Positions 30,959-38,663 of a stretch of DNA of 38,663 nt are shown here, piece by piece; positions within the stretch are counted from its first letter, which is position 1; the number at the start of each line of letters is the position of its first letter. Source of the stretch: Propionibacteriaceae bacterium. GTDB taxonomy: Bacteria; Actinomycetota; Actinomycetes; Propionibacteriales; Propionibacteriaceae. The stretch is taken from assembly GCA_009779115.1 (NCBI GenBank), contig WREX01000007.1, positions 1-38,663 on the forward strand, given 5' to 3'. The position numbers and the translations under genes were made by a program. A model generated the notes under the pieces. That model saw nothing but the letters and a program-made list of their open reading frames with translations. It did no database searches and was not told where the DNA came from.

Positions 30959-32160
30959 TGCCCGCGCAATGGCGACTCTGGCTCCACCCCCAGTTGCAAC
31001 GACTGCGAAACCTCCCCAGTATTCTCGCGTATTCCCTTGTCAGCCTGGTGTGCCCTATTCGGCCCAACAGTGTCATCTTCGTCACGAATCGGCTCGGGGT
31101 TTTGACCGACAACCTCAAGTTCGTTTACGACAGCCTGGACAAGAACCAGTACGCGGTCACGGAAGTCTGCCTGCCGACGCGGACGGCATCTGGTTGGACA
31201 CGATTGATTCACAATCTTCGTTTTGTTGTCGCGATGGCACAGACCCAGTACGTCCTGGTCGACGACTTCCTGCCCGTTTTGTATCCGCTTCGGTTGCGGC
31301 GGGGTACGCGTCTGGTGCAGGTCTGGCATGCGCTCGGGGCTCTCAAGCGTGTTGGGTACAGCCGTCAGGGCCGAGGGGGCGGGCCGCCGTCGACCTCCAT
31401 GTCGCACAAGAATTACACTGATGTCATTGTGTCGGCTGAGTCGATTCGCAAGGATTTCGCCGAGGCCTTTTCCGTGCCGTTGCAGACTGTCCATGCCACA
31501 GGGGCACCGCGTTCCGACCTGTTCTTCGACGCCGACGAGCAGGACCGTATTCTGGAGCCCCTCTACGATGCCGTGCCGCAACTGAAGGGCAAGCGTGTGA
31601 TCCTCTTCGCACCCACCTTCCGCGGGGGGCAGAAGCGCGGGGCCCATTATCCGGCAAAGTTCATCGACCTGGACAGGTTCGGGGCCGCCCTCGGTGATCA
31701 CGACCTTTTGGTCATCAAGATGCACCCGTTCATCACCGACCCGCTGCCGATCCCGCCCGCGTACGCCGATAAGATCATCGACCTGAGTTCGTACCACGAA
31801 TTCAACCACCTCCTCCTGGTGGCCGACGTCCTGGTGACCGATTATTCGTCCGCCATCTTCGACTACGCCCTGCTCGGACGCCCGGTCGTCTTCTACGTTC
31901 CCGACCTCGACGACTACACCCGGCATCGCGGCTTCTATTACGACTTCGACGAGTACGCGTACGGTCCTCTCGCACGTACTTTCCCCGAACTGCTGTCCGC
32001 GCTGCGAGACCCGCAGGTTGACGAAGCACGCCTGCGCCAGTTCCACGACAAGTTCCTCGACCGCTGCGACGGCCACGCCACCCAGCGTTTCATCGACCTG
32101 ATCTTCCACCAGGGGCCCCCCATCGCCGTGGATGTGGACCACTGGAACAGTGATTCGTGA
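30958..32160 (+). CDS. CDP-glycerol/ribitol polyol-phosphotransferase (TagF/TarL-like)
   Basis: 400 aa; VQVWHALGALKRVGYS, VHATGAPRSDLFFD, ILFAPTFRGGQ, LVIKMHPFI, LLLVADVLVTDYSSAIFDYALLGRPVVFYVPDLDDY. Confidence 0.92.
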   Translation: MPAQWRLWLHPQLQRLRNLPSILAYSLVSLVCPIRPNSVIFVTNRLGVLTDNLKFVYDSLDKNQYAVTEVCLPTRTASGWTRLIHNLRFVVAMAQTQYVLVDDFLPVLYPLRLRRGTRLVQVWHALGALKRVGYSRQGRGGGPPSTSMSHKNYTDVIVSAESIRKDFAEAFSVPLQTVHATGAPRSDLFFDADEQDRILEPLYDAVPQLKGKRVILFAPTFRGGQKRGAHYPAKFIDLDRFGAALGDHDLLVIKMHPFITDPLPIPPAYADKIIDLSSYHEFNHLLLVADVLVTDYSSAIFDYALLGRPVVFYVPDLDDYTRHRGFYYDFDEYAYGPLARTFPELLSALRDPQVDEARLRQFHDKFLDRCDGHATQRFIDLIFHQGPPIAVDVDHWNSDS

Positions 32161-32260
32161 CGGGTGCGGACTGGCTCCTCGACGATATATTCGTCTCAGT
32201 CGACAGATACACCATCCATCAACTACCGTGTCAGGCCTGGACAGGAGTAGGTTGTGAGTA

Positions 32261-33466
32261 ATGAACAACCACGCGCCACCGAAACATCAAACGCGCTCCG
32301 ACAAGGCTAAAGTCTCTGTTGAGCGAATGTTGTTGCGTATTGGCGTGCCGGTGGCGAACGCAATCTACTCTGTGATGAAGCTGCTGCCCGTGCGCAACAA
32401 AGTGGCGTTCATCACGTGGAACTCGAACGCCATCACGGCTGACTTCCAGGTGTTGGTCGACCGGTTGCAGGCTGTTCCCCATCCACCAAAGACCGTTGTT
32501 CTATGCCGCGAATTCGGAGGGAGCCTGCTGTCGCGAGCCAGGTATGTGCTCCATCTGTTCCACCAGATGTACGAAATGGCGACATCGCGGGTTGTCGTCC
32601 TCGACGCCTATCTGCCGCTCGCGTCCCTGCTGAACCACCGCCCGAGCCTGCGAGTCGTCCAGCTCTGGCACGCCCTCGGCGCCTTCAAAAAATTCGGCTG
32701 GTCGATCGTCGACAAGTCCGAAGGATGGTCGGCACAATCCAACATCCCCTCGCGTACCCTGGCCGGATTGTTGCGCATGCACGCCGGGTACACCGATGCC
32801 GTCGTCAGCTATTCCGGCGCGATCCCGTACTTCGCCGAGGCCTATCACTGCGACCCGGGCATCTTCCACGTCGCCTGGCTGCCGCGAGTGGAGCTGTTGA
32901 GCGACCCCCATCACATGGCCGATGTGCGCAAACGTATCTTGGCGGCCTATCCGCAGTTGGCCGGGCGGCGTGTCGTCCTCTACGCCCCGACGATCCGGCG
33001 TACTGCCATGGACACCTCGCGGGTCCTCTCGCTCGTCCAGACCATCCACGACAACGACTGGGCCCTCATCGTCAAAGCCCACCCCATCCGCGGCGAGCGC
33101 TCCGGGGCGGCCTTCCCATCCGTGTCCATCGACGTGCCCGACTTCTCCGCCATCCAACTCCTCGCGATCGCCGACGCCGTCGTCACCGACTATTCCGCCA
33201 TCGTCTACGAGGCCTACCTGTGCGGCATCCCCGTCTATTTCTACGCCCACGACATGGAACAGTACGAGCAGGCCCGCGGTTTCTACACCCACCCCAGCCA
33301 GTTCCCGTCCAAGATCTACGCCACCGTCAACGACCTGATCACCGACATGAACGCCGGCGTCGGCGACAAGGAAGCCATGAAAGCCTTCGTCGAAATCTTC
33401 CTCGAACAAACCAACAAAAAAGTCGACATCCTAGACCTCATCAACCCCAACAAACGAGTCCGGTAG
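32261..33466 (+). CDS. CDP-glycerol/ribitol polyol-phosphotransferase (TagF/TarL-like), paralog of preceding gene
   Basis: 401 aa; VQLWHALGAFKKFGWS, VVLYAPTIRRT, LIVKAHPIRGERSG, AIADAVVTDYSAIVYEAYLCGIPVYFYAHDMEQY. Confidence 0.92.
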   Translation: MNNHAPPKHQTRSDKAKVSVERMLLRIGVPVANAIYSVMKLLPVRNKVAFITWNSNAITADFQVLVDRLQAVPHPPKTVVLCREFGGSLLSRARYVLHLFHQMYEMATSRVVVLDAYLPLASLLNHRPSLRVVQLWHALGAFKKFGWSIVDKSEGWSAQSNIPSRTLAGLLRMHAGYTDAVVSYSGAIPYFAEAYHCDPGIFHVAWLPRVELLSDPHHMADVRKRILAAYPQLAGRRVVLYAPTIRRTAMDTSRVLSLVQTIHDNDWALIVKAHPIRGERSGAAFPSVSIDVPDFSAIQLLAIADAVVTDYSAIVYEAYLCGIPVYFYAHDMEQYEQARGFYTHPSQFPSKIYATVNDLITDMNAGVGDKEAMKAFVEIFLEQTNKKVDILDLINPNKRVR

Positions 33467-33498
33467 TCGGCGTCACCACATTTCGGCACTCGGAGATA

Positions 33499-33657
33499 CC
33501 CCGAATCCACCGATTGCTGGCGTCGCGAGCGACACTGTGGGGGTGCGATGGGTCGGCGGGTGGCGTGAGGGCAGACTGGACGTCTGTTGAGCGACGCCCG
33601 ACGAGCCAGCGTACCTCCACTGGGTCGCGCAGCAGCCATGGATCGGTGGATTCGGGG
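33499..33657. repeat. Inverted repeat with 16-bp perfect arms in intergenic region downstream of the second TagF-like gene
   Basis: ccccgaatccaccgat (33499-33514) and atcggtggattcgggg (33642-33657). Confidence 0.65.
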
Positions 33658-33679
33658 ATACCTCTACCCCATGGTTACG

Positions 33680-33723
33680 AAGCGAACACTAGCTGCCAAA
33701 ATAGAGGAAAAATATGAGCTAGT
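33680..33723. repeat. Direct repeat copy A, distal side of fic
   Basis: aagcgaacactagctgccaaaatagaggaaaaatatgagctagt; matches 34725-34768 at 36/44 positions by hand count. Confidence 0.8.
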
Positions 33724-33770
33724 CCGGTATCGCGCCTGCCTCATCGGACCTCTCGCCAACGCACACGTCC

Positions 33771-34724
33771 TCACACCCGTACCTTCTCCACGACATCCAC
33801 TGAATGGTCGAGGATGTCGATCCACTCCCGGATCCGGCCCTCAGCATACTCGGCGACCAGGAGAGTCATGGGAAGTGAGTCTTGGTTATTGTCCCAGGCC
33901 TCAAAACACTCATAGTAGCGCTCGCGGTCGGCGTACTTGATGTTGACCGGAAGGTATCCCGCCTGGAGCAGCATCAGGTTGAGGACCAGCCTCCCCGTAC
34001 GGCCATTACCATCGATGAACGGGTGGATCGATTCGAACCGCAGATGGAACCGTGCGGCACGTACCACCGGATGACGACGATCCTTGGACACTTCCGACAC
34101 AAGGTCTTCCATCAGCTCTGGCACCAGCAGCGGTTCTGGAGGCCGATGGGTGGTTCCCAGAATGCGCACGGGAATGGTGCGGAAAGCCCCCCGAGCCTGA
34201 GGCTGATCGGCCAGGACAAGAAAGTGCAGTTCCCTGATCACCCGCGATGTGATCGGTTCAGGTGGGATGTGAGCTGCCAGAGTTTCAACAAAGTCGTACG
34301 CATCCCTGTGGCCCACCGCTTCCAAGTGCTCCTTGAGCGCCTTCTGCCCGATGGTCGCACCCTCAAGGACAAGTGCGGTTTCCCGCAAAGTCAGGCTACT
34401 CCCCTCGATTGCGTTGGAATCATAGGTGTATTCCACACCGAACTCCCGCCGAATCCGGTCCAATTCCGAACGAGTGAAAGGCCGCCTGCGCTCCAACTCA
34501 GCCTTGAGAGCATCGATCCGCAACAACCGTTCCCTCAGCTCTTCTCGAATATTCTGATACCGGAACCCACGCCCATCGACCGGCTTGGGAGCGGACTGAG
34601 GAATCAGCCAGCGTCGCCCTTCCCGCACAGCCCCCGGAATCCGTTCCGCAACCAGCAGTCGTTGCACCCACCGTTCGGACACCCCCCACGCCCGAGCCGC
34701 ATCCCCCACGTACCAATATTTCAT
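33771..34724 (-). CDS. Fic-family protein with N-terminal helix-turn-helix-like domain
   Basis: 317 aa; Fic motif HPFIDGNGRTGRL, inhibitory-helix-like SNAIEG ((S/T)xxxE(G/N)); N-term YWYVGDAARAWGVSERWVQRLLVAERIPGAVREGRRWLIP resembles excisionase/MerR-type HTH. Confidence 0.92.
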   Translation of the reverse strand: MKYWYVGDAARAWGVSERWVQRLLVAERIPGAVREGRRWLIPQSAPKPVDGRGFRYQNIREELRERLLRIDALKAELERRRPFTRSELDRIRREFGVEYTYDSNAIEGSSLTLRETALVLEGATIGQKALKEHLEAVGHRDAYDFVETLAAHIPPEPITSRVIRELHFLVLADQPQARGAFRTIPVRILGTTHRPPEPLLVPELMEDLVSEVSKDRRHPVVRAARFHLRFESIHPFIDGNGRTGRLVLNLMLLQAGYLPVNIKYADRERYYECFEAWDNNQDSLPMTLLVAEYAEGRIREWIDILDHSVDVVEKVRV

Positions 34725-34768
34725 AAGCGAACACTAGCAGATAAAAATGGCGAAAAATCTGAGCTAGT
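34725..34768. repeat. Direct repeat copy B, immediately 5' of fic
   Basis: aagcgaacactagcagataaaaatggcgaaaaatctgagctagt; same length as copy A. Confidence 0.8.
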
Positions 34769-34775
34769 GTTCGCT
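34726..34775. promoter_or_regulatory. Perfect 13-bp inverted repeat adjacent to fic start codon, candidate operator
   Basis: agcgaacactagc (34726-34738) ... gctagtgttcgct (34763-34775), one base from the fic ATG (cat at 34722-34724). Confidence 0.6.
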
Positions 34776-34819
34776 CAAAACGACAACCACCACTACGCGA
34801 ATTGCGTCCGCGTTTGCTG

Positions 34820-35830
34820 TCAGTTCGTGAGAACGACCTTGCCCAGGTTGTGGCCGGAGTCTAGGTGAGTGTGGGCTTCGGCGGCTTGGGACAACGGGAA
34901 TGTTGTGATCTTGGGGAGGGGGATGGCTCCCGACTCGAAGAGGGGCCAGATGTGTTCGGCGACGTGGCGTACGATTTCGGCTTTTTCCCTCAGGGGGCGG
35001 AAGCGGAGACTGGTCGCAGTGACTGTTGCGGCTTTGGATAGTAGTTCGTTGATGTCGAGAGTGGCTTTGCGGCCGCCTTGTAGGCCGATGATGCACAGTC
35101 TGCCGCCTCGGGTGAGCAGGCGGACATTGGCCTCCAAGTACTTCGCACCCATGATGTCGAGGATGGCGTCGACGCCTGCACCAGACGTGGCCTGGCGTAC
35201 CTCTTCTTCCCAGTCACCGTGGTAGTCGACGGCCACATCGGCGCCCCGCTCTCGGGCGTAGGCGGCGTTGGTCTCGGACCCGACGGTCGTGATGACACGC
35301 AAACCGAGTTGTTTTGCGTACGGAAGGGCGAACGAGCCGATGCCGCCCGTACCCCCGTGAATCAGGATCGTTTCGCCTGCTGACAAGCGGATGTGATCGA
35401 AATTAGACACCACTGTTGCCGCGGTCTCCATGATGCCTCCGGCATCAGTCATATCCATCGACGCGGGTACGGGCGCGCACTGCCCCACCGGGGCGACCGC
35501 GTACTCGGCATACCCACCACCAGCCAGCAAAGCCACCACTGGAGTGCCCACGACAGGAGTCCACGCAGCAGACCCCGCCGTACTCGCATCCGAAGCCTCG
35601 GCTACATCCGGTCCAACCGCATCCACAACCCCCGAAACTTCGAGCCCAAGGATGTCCGTGATCCCCGGAGGCGGAGGATAAAACCCCCGCCGCTGCGCGA
35701 GGTCTGCCCGGTTCACCCCCGCCGCCGCCACGGCGATACGTACTTCCCCAGGCCCCGGCCGAGGTGTCTCCACCTCAGCAAATTCAAGTTCTTCGGGTCC
35801 GCCTGGCTTGTGTACGATAATCGCGCGCAT
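34820..35830 (-). CDS. NAD(P)H:quinone oxidoreductase, zinc-type alcohol dehydrogenase-like (PIG3/QOR family)
   Basis: 336 aa; MRAIIVHKPGGPEELEFAEVETPRPGPGEVRIAVAAAGVNRADLAQRRGFYPPPPG, ILIHGGTGGIGSFALPYAKQLG. Confidence 0.93.
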   Translation of the reverse strand: MRAIIVHKPGGPEELEFAEVETPRPGPGEVRIAVAAAGVNRADLAQRRGFYPPPPGITDILGLEVSGVVDAVGPDVAEASDASTAGSAAWTPVVGTPVVALLAGGGYAEYAVAPVGQCAPVPASMDMTDAGGIMETAATVVSNFDHIRLSAGETILIHGGTGGIGSFALPYAKQLGLRVITTVGSETNAAYARERGADVAVDYHGDWEEEVRQATSGAGVDAILDIMGAKYLEANVRLLTRGGRLCIIGLQGGRKATLDINELLSKAATVTATSLRFRPLREKAEIVRHVAEHIWPLFESGAIPLPKITTFPLSQAAEAHTHLDSGHNLGKVVLTN

Positions 35831-35890
35831 AACTCCAGCATGCCATATAATCCCCCAACGACACGTTGATCAGGACGATCAGCGAGGCCC

Positions 35891-37021
35891 TCAGGACACT
35901 GACCAGTTGCCTGTTCCGTTGGGGACTAGTTCGACCCAGGTGATGCCAGGGAGGAGGGTGACGGGCTGGCCGTTGGCGTCGAGGAACTGCCAGACGGAGG
36001 TCTCGGTGTCTTTTTTCCAGGTGATGGGGACTGACGCGCCGCCGGAGGCGAGCAAGCCCTGGCCCTGGCCGGTGACGATGGATTCGGGAACATGGACATT
36101 GTTGGCGTCGACTTCGGGTTGCATGACGATGTCCACGCCGAGTACGAGGACGTTCGTGGCGGACAACTGTGTGCCGGAGACGACGACAGCGGGCTTGTCT
36201 TTTTCGAAGCGCAACCATTTCTGACCGTCCCAGGTCCAGCGGGGTTGGGCGATGGAAGAGATGTTGACTGTGAGCTTCGATGCGGGCGTACCCTCGGTTT
36301 GGGCGGTTCCTGGCGCACCGCCAGATGCGAACGTGGCGAAGGGCGGAGGCGGCGCCTGGTGGTTGGCATCGGCTCTGGCAAGCAGTTTCTCGGGGTTGCC
36401 GGCCAAGTTGTGCGGGGCCACCCGGTCGCTGACCCGACCCAAGCCTGACCCCGTGCTGATCAATTGCAGGCCGTCGGTCTGGGCCCGGGTCTTGAAGCGG
36501 TCCTTGCCACCGGCGAATACGATCACCCCATTGGTCCAGCCGGCGATGGGACCGTCCATCGGACGAATCGAGCGTACTGGCACAACGTGAGTAGGCAAGG
36601 TGGAATTGAACATAGCGACATATCGACTAATCCCGCCTTCGACCATCTCCTCGAAGACGACATCCGCCGAATCGAGCCCCTCTTGGGGGCGGGCATCCGA
36701 GGAGTTCTCCACCTTGATGACCAGGGCAGGCCGCTGGACCACGTCGCCTGGCATTCCCGTCAAGGGCCACGTCGCCGTTGTCTCAGTAGGCGTGGGTACG
36801 GACCGGGGAGAAGGCGATGGGCTGGGCGACGGCACCCCCGACGCGATGGGCTGTGACGGGAGCGTCTTGGGCTTCGTCATAGCCGACACCACGACTGTCG
36901 TACCGGCAGCGACGACGACCACAGCCGTGATGATGATCAGCCACGTGCGCCATCTCGGGGCTCGTGCACGCTGGGCGTCGCCATCGTCGGGCGGTTGCCA
37001 CTCATGGGATGGACTAGACAT
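35891..37021 (-). CDS. DUF3048 (YerB-like) domain membrane-anchored protein
   Basis: 376 aa; N-term single TM segment; RPALVIKVENSSDARPQEGLDSADVVFEEMVEGGISRYVAMFNST...VPVRSIRPMDGPIAGWTNGVIVFAGGK. Confidence 0.85.
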   Translation of the reverse strand: MSSPSHEWQPPDDGDAQRARAPRWRTWLIIITAVVVVAAGTTVVVSAMTKPKTLPSQPIASGVPSPSPSPSPRSVPTPTETTATWPLTGMPGDVVQRPALVIKVENSSDARPQEGLDSADVVFEEMVEGGISRYVAMFNSTLPTHVVPVRSIRPMDGPIAGWTNGVIVFAGGKDRFKTRAQTDGLQLISTGSGLGRVSDRVAPHNLAGNPEKLLARADANHQAPPPPFATFASGGAPGTAQTEGTPASKLTVNISSIAQPRWTWDGQKWLRFEKDKPAVVVSGTQLSATNVLVLGVDIVMQPEVDANNVHVPESIVTGQGQGLLASGGASVPITWKKDTETSVWQFLDANGQPVTLLPGITWVELVPNGTGNWSVS

Positions 37022-37075
37022 CTCAACCTCCGATCAGATGATCCCGCGTTTCAAGCAGGACGCGGGGAGCAGCCG

Positions 37076-38212
37076 TTACGAGACCGACCACGTTCCCGAG
37101 TTAGGCACCAATTCGATCCATGTGTTGCCAGGCGTCAGCGTGACGGGTGCACCGGTGGCGTCCAGGAATTGCCACGGTGACGATTCGTCGGCCTTTTGCC
37201 ACGTGATCGGGGCACTCATCTGCCCAGACACGACGATACCCGACCCCTGGCCCACCACGATGGATTCCGGTATATGATTTCCGGCCGCGTCTGTTCCAGC
37301 CAAGTATTGAACCTGGACACCCAGGACGAGCACGTTGCTCGCGCTCAGTTGGTCCCCGGCCGCGTCCTTGGCGGGAGTGTTGCCTTCGGAGCGCAACCAG
37401 CGACCGGACGACGCGTCCCAACTCCAACTCGGATGCGCGATCGAGGAGATCGTCACCGACACCTGGGAGGTCATCGTGCCCTGACGTTGGGCCGTACTGC
37501 CAGAACCATCGGTGTCGAACGCGGCGAAAGGCGGCGGGGGCGATTGATGGGAAGAGTCGGCCTGGGCCAGGAAAGCAGCGGGGTCGCCGGCGACGTCGTG
37601 GGTCGACGCCCGGCCTGAGACCCGGCTGAAGCCCTTCGCGCCCGCATCCATGGAAAGTAGCTGCAACCCGTCGTTCTGCGCTCGACTGGTGAACTGGGCT
37701 TGTCCACCGGAGAACGCCAGGACTCCACCGGTCCACGCTGTGATGGGGCCATCCATGGGACGTACGGAACGAATCGGCACAATCCGGGGTGGCAAGGTGG
37801 AGTTGAAGATTGCCGCGAACCGGCTGATGCCGCCCTCGACCATCTCCTCGTAGACGATGTCAGCGGACTCCAAACCCTCCTGCGGACGGGCGTCCGAGGA
37901 ATTCTCGATCTTGACGACCAGAGCCGGACGGTCGACGACATCGCCGCCGACTCCGGTCAACGGCCATGTCGGCAAGGGCTCCAGTACGGGAGGCGGCGTG
38001 GGGGTGGGTGTTTGGATGACCCGCGGACCGAATGACGGCGGCGTGGGCGTCGGGGTGTTTTGCGCGGTCGAAGAGAAGGGCCAGAAGCCTGTTCCGTACG
38101 CGACACCCACTCCACCGCCACAAACGACAACAACAGCTACAACGACGATGATCCAAATATTCCGCCGATGATGCTCGGGCACGGCTCGGCGGGGAGTTAG
38201 TTCTTCGTTCAC
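37076..38212 (-). CDS. DUF3048 (YerB-like) domain membrane-anchored protein, tandem paralog
   Basis: ORF track extends to 38482, but GTG at 38210-38212 (VNEELTPRRAVPEHHRRNIWIIVVVAVVVV) gives about 378 aa matching its neighbour; RPALVVKIENSSDARPQEGLESADIVYEEMVEGGISRFAAIFNST; Pro/Thr-rich linker. Confidence 0.82.
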   Translation of the reverse strand: MNEELTPRRAVPEHHRRNIWIIVVVAVVVVCGGGVGVAYGTGFWPFSSTAQNTPTPTPPSFGPRVIQTPTPTPPPVLEPLPTWPLTGVGGDVVDRPALVVKIENSSDARPQEGLESADIVYEEMVEGGISRFAAIFNSTLPPRIVPIRSVRPMDGPITAWTGGVLAFSGGQAQFTSRAQNDGLQLLSMDAGAKGFSRVSGRASTHDVAGDPAAFLAQADSSHQSPPPPFAAFDTDGSGSTAQRQGTMTSQVSVTISSIAHPSWSWDASSGRWLRSEGNTPAKDAAGDQLSASNVLVLGVQVQYLAGTDAAGNHIPESIVVGQGSGIVVSGQMSAPITWQKADESSPWQFLDATGAPVTLTPGNTWIELVPNSGTWSVS

Positions 38213-38568
38213 AGTGGTCCTATCTTTTTCTTCAGTCCCTGCCCCGGCTGACATGCTACCTGGCACACCATCTCCGCAACCGCGACAATGTGAGTCGTAC
38301 CCTGAGACAGCATGCCTGGTTCCAGACATCGGGCCCGTCAGCGAACAACCGTCAAATGAGCATTTACAGGGACAGACACAAGACGGGTCAACGGCACTTC
38401 GGCGTACTGGGGACACGCTCTCACCACTGACAACTCGACCGGGTGACCGATCCAGAAGCCATACGCGATGGTTCTTCACCAACGGGTCCTCATTGTACTT
38501 CAGTTTGTGGCAACAGGTTGAATCTCACGATATCTCCCGACAATGAGGCATATAGTTTCTTTGTCGAC

Positions 38569-38591
38569 ACCCACTTTTGTTGGGTTTTTTT
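38569..38591 (+). terminator. Possible weak rho-independent terminator
   Basis: acccac-tttt-gttgggt followed by T tract; short stem. Confidence 0.3.
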
Positions 38592-38663
38592 GCCCAAAGA
38601 ATCTGAATTCGGTGTGATTGCGTGTAAAATAGTATGTGAGGGGCGGAGAAAACACACAGTATA

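Noticed and set aside
30898-32268. 456-aa minus-strand ORF antisense to SDR/TagF-like genes
   Set aside because: Shadow ORF in GC-rich coding DNA; the plus strand encodes clear TagF motifs.
32501-33717. 302-aa minus and 404-aa plus overlapping ORFs across the second TagF-like gene
   Set aside because: Arg/Pro/His-rich or low-complexity translations typical of out-of-frame high-GC sequence; the 32261-33466 frame has conserved motifs.
33882-34868. 328-aa plus-strand ORF antisense to fic
   Set aside because: Fic motif HPFIDGNGRTGR on the minus strand establishes the true frame.
38213-38482. 90-aa N-terminal extension of the DUF3048 ORF
   Set aside because: Cys-rich, non-homologous to the paralog; GTG at 38212 followed by a TM segment matches the neighbouring gene.

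Overview
The window is a large actinobacterial cell-wall or capsular glycopolymer locus (about 0.4-33.5 kb). It is followed by a Fic-family gene, a quinone oxidoreductase and two tandem DUF3048 genes. The glycan locus encodes several multi-domain glycosyltransferases, UDP-galactopyranose mutase (glf), a GlfT2-like galactofuranosyltransferase, two intact stand-alone polysaccharide pyruvyl transferases (PPT) and a 4Fe-4S/FrhB-like protein. It also encodes a class I methyltransferase-GT61 fusion, an IspD/TarI-like cytidylyltransferase, two extended SDR epimerases and three CDP-glycerol/ribitol polyol-phosphotransferase (TagF-like) domains. The most unusual proteins are two divergently transcribed fusions that share a PPT-type N-terminus. 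One (11.5-14.5 kb, +) joins an apparently intact PPT domain to a MenD-like ThDP-dependent enzyme. The other (8.1-11.3 kb, -) joins a motif-degenerate PPT-like domain to a GlfT2-like galactofuranosyltransferase. Other observations: a C8 tract placed so that slippage would remove only the C-terminal domain of a GT2-GT4 protein; a Pro-rich insertion inside an SDR fold; a GT2-TagF fusion with no canonical start codon; a pair of about 44-bp direct repeats bracketing the fic gene, one of which is a perfect 13-bp inverted repeat abutting the fic start codon; and a visible composition shift (AT-richer left part, GC-rich right part). All product calls come from motif recognition by eye; no searches were run.
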